Positions 47,760 to 60,280 of a stretch of 64,000 nucleotides of DNA are shown here, piece by piece. Below the pieces are notes generated by a model. It had not been told where the DNA came from. It did no database searches and saw only the letters and a program-made list of their open reading frames with translations. Within the stretch, counting starts at the first letter, position 1, and each line of letters opens with the position of its first letter. The DNA comes from Biscogniauxia marginata (lineage: Eukaryota > Ascomycota > Sordariomycetes > Xylariales > Xylariaceae). A program made the position numbers and the translations under genes. Location of the stretch: assembly GCA_022695795.1 (NCBI GenBank), contig MU404186.1, forward strand, positions 1-64,000, in the 5' to 3' direction.

Positions 47760-50700
47760 TCATAGCTCGTCTTTGACGTGTTCGACGGTCTCCTTGACCC
47801 TTTCAGTCACAGAAGAGACGGAACTGGCAGCAGCGTCGACAACGGAGCCCACCGATTCAGTAGCTTGACCTGCAGCACTGACGACGGTTGCTGACGCGGC
47901 AACAGCAATACTCGACGCGGAGGATATGCCCGTCGCGTAGGCGCCTGCAAGCCGGGAGTACACCGACTCGGTAAAGGCTGGCTCCTTGCCGACGACCAGC
48001 TCGGATACGAGAGAGCTGAGAACCGAGTACTGTGACGACGCGGCATCGCTGGCCGAAGTAGCGTAGTCTCCAGCTAACGAGGTAGCGGAAGAAACCTGGT
48101 CCGCTCCCGCGTCCGCGGCAGAAGCCGCATACTCGCCAGCAGCAGCATACAAATTTTCGTACCACGGGGTCGGAGTCGGCGCCCCATATACCTGAGAGCT
48201 TACCTGGTTAACCAGTAGATCCCATTTCTCACCGATGGCGGAAGCAGCAGCAGATGCCGATTCACCGGCAACCGATACAGCTGACGAGGCGGACTCATGG
48301 ATATTGGTCGGGGCGGGTGTCGCAGTCATTGAGCTCATCGCCATCGAGGCGGCCGCGATAAATTCGGAGTAGCGTGCGTGTGCTATCCCTAGGCCTGCGA
48401 AGTAATTGTGCTTGGCCTGATCGAGCAGTTTCCCGGCCCTTTTCTCTGCTTCTTCTAGATGCGTACTAGGGGTAGGCTCGGCAGCGCCAATTACTACCTT
48501 CGCTACCTCGTATTGTCGGGCGGCCCAGCTAATAGAATCTTGAAGGTTTTGCTGCGCGATGGATTGTGCTTTTTCCCAGTCGACTGGCGACACTGTCGGC
48601 AACCCTGACATCCATTTTGTCGTCGGAGTGCCATAGATGCCTTCCGATGCGGCAGTAACGGCAATACCAAGTCGGGAATTGGCGGACGCCACCGCACCGA
48701 GATACGCGCTGGTCACCGAGCTAAACATCTCCTCGTGGACAGGTTTCGGCTCGTCTTTGATCTGAGCCGAGACGGCAGCCATGGCTCGCGAATAGTGGTC
48801 TGCCGCTCCCGCAAGGGCAGAACTATACGCAGCTTGGGCGGCCGAAGTCACGCTGGCCGGAACATCCGACTGGACCACAGATACGACGCTCGATAAGGAC
48901 AAGCCTACGTCGTCATCGAGAATCGGTTGTCGCGAGGGAGCAGACTGAGCCGCCGCACCGAAGAGGGCGGACTTTATGGTGGTGGAGGCTGTGTGTCCTA
49001 GCGACTGTGCAAATCCGTCTGGTGATTCTACAATCGTCTCCTGAACTTGTTCCGGCCCATCCACAAGCCCCGAGGTCGGCATTGAGCTGGAATTTTCGAT
49101 AGAGCTTGCTTCTTCATCAACTGAAGCCTCAGTGTTCGGTTCGACTGGATCTGATGCCAAGTTGTTGGGGCTGTTGATCGGCTCTGCGCTGAGGCTTTCA
49201 TTCGGCAGCAACGCTGTGGCCGCGTCTTCGGAATCTACTTGGGTAAGCGACACCGGGACTATCTCCGCCTCCTCGCCATCGCTGAAATCTGAGGTCTCAG
49301 TCCCTTCGGGGAAAAGGACGCTTGATGTGCCCCCGTCGAGAACTTCGCTAACCGACTTAACACCAGAGTGAACTACCGATTCTACGTTCTCAGCGGCCTC
49401 GGTAGCCTTCTTTGCTACAGCTATGGCTGCCACCTCCATTCTATTGCTGTCGAAATCATCGGTGAAGTCACTAGCAATGGCTTTCCAGGTTGCTACCTGC
49501 TTCAACCTTCCTAGTTCTTCGGCTGCGGCCTGCGCAACATCCATAGCTTCATCTTCGATATCAGTGCCGGCCGCCTGGGCCGCCAGGAGTCCGGGATGTG
49601 TGGTGATCAGACGCTTGAGATCCTCAGTCCATCCATCGAATCGTGCCTTGAGTTGATGGTACTTCTTCCAGTCCTTGTACGTAACTCCATCCATCCAGGC
49701 CCACTTCATACCGATCCTCTGGAGCGCCAAGTCGCGGGTCTGTTCGAGAATGCTGAAGTGCTCCTGCGCGGCCTTGGTGACGGCAATCTCCATCTCTTGC
49801 TCATAGCTCTGACGCCATTCGCGGATGTTCTGGGCTCTGCTCTTAATCTCCAAACCCGCACTACGGATCGCAGCCACGAGTTCACCATCTCTCTTCTGGG
49901 CATCCTCCGGATTCCTTTCGAGAATGGCAATGATCGCCTTCTTGAGACCTTCTAGCTCGGAGTCGGCAGTATCCCCTAGTTGTGATACTAGCGATCTGCC
50001 CATGGTTTTGGCATTTCTTTCGATCATGCGGGCGGCAATCTCATCGACCCGCTCTTCTATCTCGATGGCGCCTTCCTCTGCGGCTTGCGTGAACTTGCCC
50101 TCCCAAAGCTCTAGATCCTCAGCGACTATCTTGGCGACGTGTTCACGTTCTTCTTGCGGGGTGGCGGGCGCCTTGGCCTCAACCCTGATATGGGACGTTG
50201 CGTCTTGGGGCTCTTCAACTATATCATCGTCCACTGCGGTTGAGGCTGGGCGGGATTCGACCGTACGTTCGCTATGAGACGTGGCAGAGTTGAAGACAAT
50301 GGATGACGGCTTAGCCATCGTAGATTTGGGCGCTGATCTGCTTGTGCATCAGCAGCTAGTCATTGCGTGCGCCAAGATGAAGGGGATAAGAGCGGGGGAC
50401 TGCACTCAGAAAAGCACTTACGTATTGCCTTCCTCGGCCACCGGCTTGGGTTTCTTCCCCTTGTACCTACCTAGCCGCTCTCCGATGCGCACAAGTTGCG
50501 GCTCGACCTTCATAACATAGACATCCCGCAAGTGGGGCCAGACGGTCGAGTCGAGGAAGCTATACGTCCTATTCCAGGCCCAAATTGTCGAGGGGATGGC
50601 AGTGTCGGTGGTGAAGGCGTAGGCAACATCGTAACCCTGCGCGGCGTACGGTTGAACAAAGAGATAGCTGGGCAGAACATAGTCGTGGTACGTCTGCATG

Positions 50701-51364
50701 GCGTTGGTCCGCGCAATCGTATAGTAGGGAGCGACGGCTTCTAAGGCCCTCTGGACATGGGGCGCAACTTTCTGGTCGTACTGTATTTTTGCCAAGGCCT
50801 GATATTTCACGATTTGAGGTTGTATTTTCTTTTCCCACTGTGCCTGCCCAAACGCCTGGACCTGGGCAACCTGTGGCCCCCCCAACTTGATAGCGTAAGT
50901 ACGGCTGGGGGTGATAATAACGCGATCAACGACATCGTAGTAGGGTTTTGCGATTTCGACGTAGGGCGCGGCATATGCATCGTAGTAGGGGGTTATATGG
51001 GGCGTGACGGCATCTCTGACGTGGAAATAAGGCTTGCAGATCTTGGGAGAAGAATCGGTACAGCCGTCAAGAGTAGGGGGACAGCGAAAGAGGATGGTGT
51101 ATATTGAGTACCATGTTAATAACCTGTTGGGAGGGGGCACATAAGATAAATAAGCCGCGAGTTCGACCTGGTGGAAAGCAATCAACTGTTCCCTCACCTT
51201 GCAATGACGTTGCAGGACCAGGCAAAGAAGCCAGTTCGTTTCCGTGGAGGGGTGGTCTTCTTGGAGATGGATACGGCATGGCCGTTTATTCCATTGACCC
51301 CTTTGGCAGCACTCAGCGAGCCATTCGTCCGAGTTTTAGGGGTGTCGTTCGTGGCGGCGACCAT
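47760..51364 (-). CDS. Large conserved fungal membrane/coiled-coil protein of unknown function
   Basis: Inferred exons are 51364-51198, 51123-50422 and 50337-47760 (1148 residues). Introns are 74 and 84 bp, GT-AG. The first exon gives a basic, Ser/Thr-rich N-terminus. A hydrophobic segment near residues 49-68 (WYSIYTILF) is likely a membrane anchor. Then comes a repeated aromatic region with SPKICKPYF, TPYYDAYAAPY and EIAKPYY, and a conserved TTDTAIPSTIWAWN. Exon 3 encodes a Glu/Lys-rich coiled coil (about residues 320-520), an acidic linker, and a long Ala/Ser-rich C-terminus of imperfect amphipathic repeats with periodic Trp and Tyr. Relatives in filamentous fungi are often labelled 'transcription factor hoxa13', but no homeodomain is visible and the architecture argues against DNA binding. 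The amphipathic repeats suggest lipid or membrane-surface association, which is inference. Joining the two long frames as one gene rests on the intron at 50421-50338 keeping frame. Confidence 0.85.
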
Positions 51365-53881
51365 GATGATGGTGGATGGCAACGGGGATGTGCCACATCA
51401 AGGTCGAAGATTATTATGGGTTAACACCCAGCTAGAGCACTTTGTGTCTGTGGTGTAAAGTAGGCGAGGCCAGGACGGATGATGCTGTGATCCACGTTAG
51501 CATCAAAGCTTGCATGCGCCGTTCTGGACTAGACGTAGGGCCCGCGGACACGTGGGAAACGTTGTTGATTCAAGGAAAAGAAAGGGAGAGGTATGAGTAG
51601 GTACTCGAGAGATATCAAGTGCACAAGCGATCGGTGTAATAGTAGGTGGTAGGTAGTAGGGGCAGGTAAGAGACAGTGATAGACATACAGACAAGACAAC
51701 TAGCAAAAAGCCTTGACGTCAAAAAAGATTTTAAGGTGGATGGAGAGAACAAGGTCTAATAAGGAAGACGACCCGACGGGGGCGGTGGATGTGGACGTGG
51801 GCGTGGATGATGATGGTGCAGTGGTCAAGGCGTTCGGGGTTTTGCGGTCGCGTTTCGAGACCCTGCAAGAGTTGGGACGGAATCAATTCAACGCTACCAG
51901 TGGTTTAGCTTCCTGTCGGGGTTCGCAGTTCACGCTTCATCTGCACGATGCTGGGTCCGTCCAGATGCAGGGGTTTGTTTCTTACTCGGTGTTTATTTTA
52001 TTTTTCTTGCGCTCCTCGGGATTCACGTATAAAAGGTGCGTGATTAGCTAATCCCGTCTCACCTAGGCTTGAACACCGTCTAGTCACGGGGAGAAGGTGA
52101 AAACTACTTTTTGAGGTGGTTGAGGCAAGTTGAACTGTTGGAACAATTTAACGTGAAGTTCTTACACTTACATAGCACATATGTACGTAATATCTACCTA
52201 CCTAAGGTGGGTAGATATTCAAGATCATGAATACATGTCAAGCAGGAAGAAACTGAGCTGACTGGTACCTTCCTACCTCCCTGCGTACCAAAATGTGCGC
52301 CTAGGTACCTCTTACATCTCATCTGATAGGTACACGAACCCGTGCCATCTTCCGTGCAGGTTATCTAAGGTAACCCGCACACCATCATTTATCTCTCGTT
52401 CACCTTGCGAGTAGGCCTGATCGCCGCCGCCGCCGCCGATGACGACGGGCAATCTTTATTTAACGTCATGCAAGCCGCCACACATGTCACATGTGAGCCA
52501 ACCATTTCAATCCACCCAGCCGGTTTAGCTGACCTGACGCATCATTTAGTGTGCCCCTACGCCGTTCGAGAGACGTCATCTGGGTCGTCATTATCTCCAA
52601 CATCTTCCCTTTTCTTTTGGCGCTCTGCATTACGTTTTCTGTATTATTGGTTGCTACGGTAGGTATATATTTTAGATTCAGATCGAGTGGATGCTTATAC
52701 ATATTTATGCTGGGACATCCCTCGATCGAAAGCCCATAGGGATCAGCATTAACCTAGGCCCAAGAAAGAGGCGCCCAGCATTATCTCAGTGGGATTTCCT
52801 GTTTCTATCTGTCGGCATGAGGATAATGGCATTCATCTATCCTCTTCACTATTCGAGGGTCACATTGTCTTAGTTCCCTTACGAGCACCAGCTGTGAATA
52901 ATTATAATACATGGATGTGGTTTACCGAGCCTGTATTTCTCGATGACGTCATTTAAAGGTATTTATAATTTCAACATTAGGTAGGTAATGTTTGTATATA
53001 TTCGTTGCTAGATAGGTACCTAGTAGGTATGTATGTATATCTGGTTGGTATGATTATCTCGCTAGGATGGTATACCGTCTTGGTAGCCGTTTCTTGCATA
53101 GAAAGTTTAGGGACGGGACATCTACTGGGGCTATATACCTTAGGTACTTAAAGTACCTACGTTGAAGCATTTAAAGATCGCCCAAAACAAAAAGGGCACG
53201 ACATTCGGGTCTACTATTAGTGCAGACAGCACAACCCTATACGCCTACCTACACTTACCTAATAATATGTAGGTATACAAATATGTAGGTACTGGGTACC
53301 GGGTACATCTCGGGCCTGGGCGGGATCCATTGGAACTAGGTTATTACCTAAAATATGTACATAGGTACCTACAAGCAGTGGTAGTGGATCTTCAACATTA
53401 GTGGATCTGTGTACCGCCCCTACTTGCAACCTACTACCAGACATAGGTACATCTGCCGTACCTTGCTTACTTTTATCGCTTTTCTCCGGCGTCTATAACC
53501 AAGGCAGACAACTGTCACGACCACGACCACTACGACTACGACCACTACGACCACGACCACGACAACGAATAACGGGCCATACGTCTATTACCATAGCTTC
53601 GTTTCCAGCTAGTAGAAATTTCCGCGCTGCGCCTGGCCCTAGCTGCCGTAGTGCGGACGTTACATGCCATCCGCATACCACGCAGCCCTCAGACAAAGCC
53701 CAATTCTTCCTTTGCTGCTGTTCGAGCACCCCGACAACAATCCGCAATACCCTCCGGATATACATATTCCCTTCGTCGACATCGTCCCCCTGCCCATGAC
53801 CTTGGTAAACTCCTAGTAGCCCTATGGGCAAGAAACGCCTTTCAGCTCTCAGCCACGATAGCGATTTTGCCACCTTTCATC
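51365..53881. other. 2.5-kb intergenic region between divergent genes
   Basis: Shared upstream region of the minus-strand coiled-coil gene and the plus-strand Doa10 gene. It contains many TAGGTA/TACCTA words, notably 52195-52205, 52980-53025, 53140-53160, 53240-53280 and 53360-53372. There is a short GCC run near 52421-52437 and a hexanucleotide tract near 53516-53567. In-frame codons run upstream of the Doa10 start back to about 53651, but they look non-coding. No separate gene is supported. Confidence 0.55.
53516..53567 (+). repeat. CACGAC/TACGAC short tandem tract
   Basis: About 50 bases of tandem CACGAC, CACTAC and TACGAC hexamers some 315 bases before the Doa10 start, probably in its promoter or 5' leader. 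Confidence 0.8.
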
Positions 53882-56800
53882 ATGGATCATCGACTCCACG
53901 ACCATTCCGAGCTCGCCGCCGAATTTTCCCAATCCCCCGAGCGCCGCCAACACCCCCTCGCACGATCCGACACAATGGATGATCCCTCCGCCTCCGGCAC
54001 CGCCAATTTGCAGAGACAGGACATGGTCGTCGATCCTGACACCTGCCGAATATGTAGAGGCGAGGGCACGCCCGACGAGCCGCTCTTCTACCCGTGCAAG
54101 TGCAGCGGCAGCATCAAATTCGTCCACCAGGACTGTCTGATGGAATGGTTGTCGCATTCGCAGAAGAAGCATTGCGAGCTCTGCAAGACTCCCTTCCGCT
54201 TCACCAAGCTGTACTCCCCCAACATGCCCAAGCGGTTGCCCTACCATATTTTCATCAGCCACATGACCAGGTATATGTTCCGCAACATGCTCGTCTGGAT
54301 GCGGGCCGCCCTCGTCGCTAGTGTCTGGCTCGGCTGGCTTCCTTATCTTATGCGCTCCGTCTGGTCTTTTTTGTTCTGGATCAGCGACGAAGGGTTTGGT
54401 CCCAGCCCGCATACACTCGAAGCCCGCAATGCGACCACTTCGATGCGTACTGGTGGCGCCGGCGACATGGCCTCGCTTTCTGTGACGGGCACCACCACCT
54501 GCCCCTCGACTCCTCTTCTAGCGGCTACCACCACCGTCGCCAGCATAGGAGGTATCATCGATCAGATCCCGGTCTCGAACTTGTTAAAGGCTATTTCCAG
54601 GCCTCTGAACATGAGTGCAACCCAGTCTTGGCTCCGTATGCTGTTCGGGATGTCGACTGCTGCTGAGGGTGCCGTCCAAGGCCCCTTGAGCAATGTGAAT
54701 ATCACACACTTCGAGAAGGTGCCTGTCCCTCCTGCTCACAATTCTCACCCCTCTCTACTTAGCGAGGTTACTATCCTCAAGAACTTGACCCGTAACCCCA
54801 CAATCAACCGAACCATTATCGCCGTGCTCGAGGGTCAGGTCATCACGCTCCTAGTCATTGTATGCTTCATCCTGATTATCCTCGTCCGAGACTACGTGGT
54901 ACAGCAGCAGCCCGAGATCAACATGCGAGCGGCTTTCGCCCCGAACCCGCTTCCCGCAGAGCCCTTGGACGTGGCCCTACGTGGTCGAGACCAGGAAGGC
55001 CAGGATGAAGAGGGCGATGGCAGCGACAATAGTTCAGTTATGGCTGTTGACAGCGATGAGGAGCAAGAGATACCGCTGGAGGATAGGCCCGACGTCGCCG
55101 GTACCCAGGACTTACGCCAAAGGCCCATCGCTGCTGTTCGTCGGAGACCAACACGGCAAAACGCGGCACCTGCACAAGAGCGACCGCCTCCATATCATTT
55201 TGCCGAGCCGGATGGGGTCGGCCGGCCGCATGTAACTGATCCAAGTTTCGCGGAAGAAATCCCCCCAAGCAGCGCCGAGGACGAGCAACAGCTCAGATCT
55301 CACGCGGGGAGTGACAGTGACGGTGCTTCGCCAAGCACGGTAAAGGAGTACCTGCGCATCTACCGAGAAGCTGATGGTGATCGGGACAGGATTCTCCAGA
55401 TAATCCGAGACGAGGGCCTCGAATATCGCCTCCGATACTGGGTTCGGGTGACACACGCAATGGCAACTAACGGAAGAGCCTCCTTTACCGATAATATTGG
55501 TCTTGCTGATTTTACGGAAAGCTCTGAGGCTCGCAGCGAGCATCAGCGAGATCAAAGCCCCTCAATGTCTAGTTCTCTCCAAGTTACTAGAGCTGATAGC
55601 GTCGCCTCAAGTTGGACCTGGGCAGATTCTGAAGAGGGTGTAGATATGAACGACGTAAAAGGCAAAGGTAAATCGAACCATGCGGATGATGCTTCCAGTG
55701 GGCTATCACGCCCGGATTCCAGCGGCTCCTCTCATGAAAGCCGATACCCTGTTCTCGAGGCGCCAGTGCTGCCGCCCACGTTTACACGGCCTCGATCCGT
55801 TTCCGACGGGCCTCAAGTTTACAACACCATCAACCCTCTCGCAAATAATAGCTGGTCATTTTCTAATCTACCTCCTAACGACACCCCTAACCCTGGCGAA
55901 TCGTCAGACTCGGCAGGCTTCAACCAACAGGCCCCTTTACCCACCCAACCAATTCCCACCCCTTCTGATATCCCATCAAATATTGATACCATCGCCACGT
56001 TCGCGGCTGTCCCGATGAACAATGACGCCCCTGTAACGGGAGACGACGGGGTTTTCCCTCAGACCGGTATTGGCCCCCTTCCTGACAACGCCGACGGTCT
56101 AGTGGACTTGGTCCAACACGGTGGCGATGCGGGTCATGATCTTTACCCAGGGGAAGCCGAACCTACTGGAAATGCAACCGCGCCCATTCAGGACACAGGG
56201 CGTGCCGCCAACGTCGTTGAGCAGCGGCCAGGAGGGATTGTTGATCGAGTAGCAGACTTCATGTGGAGAGACGTAAACCCCGGCCAAGTGGACGCTGTAC
56301 CCCAGGATCCCGTTGACATCTTTGGTGATAACCAGAACGCTCCTTTCATGGATGTTGACCGCGACGGGGACGGTAACGACGAAGACGAAGTCGAAATGGC
56401 TCCAGACGTCGTCGAGGCTGCTGTCGCTGCCGGTCTTGACCCTGAAGCTATCGAAGACGCTGAAGATTTCGAAGGTATCATGGAACTAATCGGCATGCGT
56501 GGTCCGGTAGCAGGGCTCTTTCAGAACGCCATCTTCTGCGCGTTTCTGGTATCCATTTCCATCTTTCTAGGTGTCTTTGTCCCTTACAATATCGGGCGTG
56601 TAGCCGTCTGGACACTCGCAAATCCGACCCGGCTTATCCGGATGGCCTTCAGTTTCGCCAAGTTCGTGCAGGATGGCGCGCTATTGACAGTTGGTTATAT
56701 CTTCACCTCTGTTTTCAACATTCTCGATAACCTCAGGGTGCTCGCCGGGATCGAGCAGGGGAGACAAATAATGTACGCACTAAGAACCAACGCGAGCAAT

Positions 56801-59310
56801 CTCGCTGCCAGTGCCTTTGATAGGATCGCGAGTAGTTTCATGTCCGAGGTGCCCCTTCTATCGGCCAGTGAGATGCGCAACTTTTCGGTTATCAGCCATG
56901 AAGCGCTCATCTTTCTGAAAGGCCACATCCGCTATGCGGTGATGGCCGTCGGCCGCCTTTTCTCATATGTCTTCGGCGGGAACTACGGAGCTAAATGGAC
57001 GGTAGCAAAAACTTTCATCGCTGCTACCTCGCCTATCGTTCTTGGGTTCGCGAAATCTGTTCCGAGGATTGCCCTTCAGCCGAGTTCCTGGATGATCAGT
57101 CTCAATCTCCCTGAAGCCTCGTTTTCGGCAGACTCCGGGCTAGCTTATTGGGATGCCAATGACAAAACTTGGGCTATAATACTTGGTTATCTCTCTATCT
57201 CATTTCTCGCCGCACTATATCTAGGGAGGGGGGCCCCGTTTTCCACGGGCCAGACTGCTCAGGAGTGGGAGGCGTCGATTATAGATGCTTTGAACCAGGC
57301 TAGCGGTGTTATGAAAGTTATCTTGATTATCAGTATTGAGATGCTCATTTTCCCGCTGTACTGTGGCCTGCTACTGGACTTTGCACTGCTTCCACTCTTC
57401 GAGAGCACCAGTCTCAAGTCGCGATTGCTATTCACCTACAACTACCCACTCACCTCTATCTTCGTGCATTGGTTCGTCGGTACGGGATACATGTTCCACT
57501 TTGCGCTATTCGTCTCCATGTGCCGGAAGATCATGCGCAAAGGTGTTCTATGTCAGTTTACGGAATATTGTAACGAGTTATTGCACATCTTGCTAATTCA
57601 GTCACAGATTTCATCCGCGACCCTGATGATCCGGAGTTTCACCCGGTTCGCGATGTCCTTGAGCGCAATGTCACTACCCAGCTCCGCAAGATACTATTCT
57701 CGGCCTTTGTCTATGGAGCCCTAGTCGTGGTCTGCCTGGGCGGTGTCGTTTGGGGTTTGTCTATCACACTGCCCAACGTCTTGCCGATCCACTACTCGTC
57801 TAATGAGCCAGTCCTGGAATTTCCTATCGATCTTCTCTTCTATAATTTCTTGATGCCGCTGGCTGTGAGATTTTTCAAGCCTAGTGATGGCCTGCACGCC
57901 ATGTACACCTGGTGGTTCCGCAAATGCGCTCGGGCTCTGCGACTCACCTGGTTCCTCTTCGGCGAGCGACGTGTTGACGAGGAGGGCATACTAACACTGT
58001 CCGCTGATTCACCATACCACAATTTGCCGTGGTGGCGCAAGCTACTCCTTGAAGTCAACAACCAGAACGAAGTCGTACCGAAAACGTGGCACGATGCCTT
58101 CGATGGCGGCAGAGCGAAGCCTTCTTCGAAGATCCCGGCGGACGAGATGATACTTCACAATGACAAAAAGACTGTACTCGTCGACTCCGGGCAGCTCATT
58201 GCAGACGGTCGCTTCGTGCGTTCACCCGCATCGGACCAGGTCAAGATCCCGAAGGGCCAGGCGGTTTTCTTGGATGTATCCGAGCAGGATATTAGACACG
58301 ATGGTAGGCCGGACCGCTCCGAGACCGATTTCTACTCAGGTAATCACTACCAGTTCGTCTATGTTCCGCCGTGGTTCCGCGTTCGTGTGTTTCTGTTTAT
58401 CCTCTTCATATGGATATTCGCGGCTGTCACCGGGGTTGGCGTTACCATCGTTCCTCTCGTATTTGGCCGACGCATGTTTAAGGTTCTGATTCCTTCCCAC
58501 ATCCGCACAAACGACATCTACGCTTTCAGCATCGGTATCTATATCCTAGGGTCAGTGACATATTTTGCTTTCCACATACGGTCCATGCTTGAACAGCTCA
58601 GGAACTGGAGTGCTTCTGTTGTTGATTCCATGTTTGACCGCCACGCTCTTAGTCGATGCGTCCACCTCATACGGCATACATCCCAACTGCTGTACACCTA
58701 CATCGTCCTCCTATTAGTATTTCCTCTCCTCATTACGCTCTTGGTAGAGCTTTATTTGCTTATGCCACTTCACACCTACATGTACCCTGTGGGGACGGAT
58801 GGTACAACGCGGTTTGACGTCCTACGAGACGGTCATACAATCAGAGTTATACAAGCCTGGACCTTGGGGATTCTCTATCTCAAGTTAGGCTCCCGGGCTC
58901 TGACGCTGTATGGTGGTCGGCCCGCCCAGGCGGTGCGAGCTGTTCTGCGTCAGGGTTGGTTGGAACCAGACGTGGGCGTTCTTACTCGCGCTTTTGTGAT
59001 TCCCGGGGTCACCGCGTCCCTCGGTATGATTTTTATACCGCCGATGATAGCGTCGCTATTCATCACCCAGGGAATGAGCGGCGCCTCACATCTCTCACAC
59101 GAAATGGAAGTCTTGATCTTCCGACTGGCGTACCCATTGACGGCGCTCCTCTGGGCTGGCCTCTTGATGGTGCGGAATATGGTACGCGTGTTCGAAGGCT
59201 GGCAAGTACGGATTAGGGATGAGGCGTACCTTATGGGGGAACGTCTCCATAATTTCGGCGGAACAGCGTCAAAAACTTCCACGGTCTGGCGAGGCAGTGC
59301 AAGGCTTTAA
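53882..59310 (+). CDS. doa10: ER membrane RING-CH E3 ubiquitin ligase Doa10/Ssm4
   Basis: Ubiquitin ligase of ER and inner-nuclear-membrane protein degradation, orthologue of yeast Ssm4/Doa10 and human MARCH6. Inferred exons are 53882-57551 and 57608-59310 (1790 residues), with one 56-bp GT-AG intron. The RING-CH finger has C55, C58, C72, C74, H82, C85, C98 and C101, the C4HC3 pattern of this family. It is followed by TPFRFTKLY and the first two membrane helices. A long acidic, low-complexity loop (about residues 390-860) precedes the remaining multi-pass region. Around the intron the conserved Doa10 sequence KGVLYFIRDPDDPEFHPVRD is rebuilt, which fixes the splice sites. The C-terminus contains YLMGERLHNFG, matching the conserved C-terminal element needed by this ligase. 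The ATG at 53882 leaves the expected short N-terminal tail before the finger. Confidence 0.96.
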
Positions 59311-60280
59311 GGTAGAGTTGCAAATTTTTTTACCTAAGTAGTCACCTTTATTGTAACTAGTCGGGTTTCAGAGTATGATAGAGATGACAAACGAATGTTG
59401 CGTTCAACTCTTGTACGCTATGACCAATAAGAGATATATTCGGATACGTTTTATACGTTTCTTTTTACCTAAATTGCTTAAGACGGAGTGATGTGGCTGC
59501 ATGTAGAGAGGTAAATGAATCTGACGCTGTCAATCATATCATAATTTAAATACAGATGAATTCAAGGTAGTCAATCCTACTAACCCAGAATGATCTGACG
59601 AGCATAGATATTTGCCTACGACAGTTTGAGCCGACACTTGAAGGCAAAGGTGTGGATTGGCCACCCAATGAGGGGTCACAATTCGGGGAAAGCAGGAAGT
59701 TAAACAGACACATACTAACTACTAGCAGGTGCATAATTATAGGCGATAGCCTTCGTGGGATGCCAACAGACCATAAACAAATATGATAACATGTGAATTT
59801 GTGCCCATTATATCATTCAAATAATGTACATGAACTTCTCTCTTCTCCGACATTACCCCTGTAAAATCCAGCATCGTTGCAATCAATTCGATAGGCGAAG
59901 CGATTCTACATATATCCAATACCACCCAGTCACGCCATACTTTGACAGCACCCCTCCCCAAACCGCGTGATGTCTCTTAAGGAATAGGAAGTGAGCGCAT
60001 GTCTAGATTAGGTAGGTAGGTACATGCCTACCTAGGCAATAATAGATACGCCTTGAATTCTTAGTTACGAACCCTCTCTGCTGAACAATATATTGATAGA
60101 TAACAGTAGAGAAAGGGGGGTTAAAAGAAAAAGGAAAAATCGGGGTTAGTTTCTTTTTCTTTTTTCTTTTTCGGGGTGAATATGGAATTTCAGTTTCTAA
60201 TTGAGGGCGTCTTCTCATCATTTATCCAGTGAGAACTTGAGAATTGAGCGGCCGAAAATTTATCCTTCTCTTTTTTTCCC
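59311..60280. other. Intergenic between convergent genes
   Basis: 3'-flanking DNA of the Doa10 gene and of the minus-strand transporter. A TAGGTAGGTAGGTACATGCCTACCTA word lies near 60008-60033, and a pyrimidine-rich stretch near 60150-60175. Small open frames at 59546-60221 on the minus strand look random. Confidence 0.55.

Noticed and set aside
47323..47763. Opposing frames of 83 and 123 residues just right of the AT-rich block
   Set aside because: They overlap on opposite strands, lack domains and lie in the 3' flank of the minus-strand gene.
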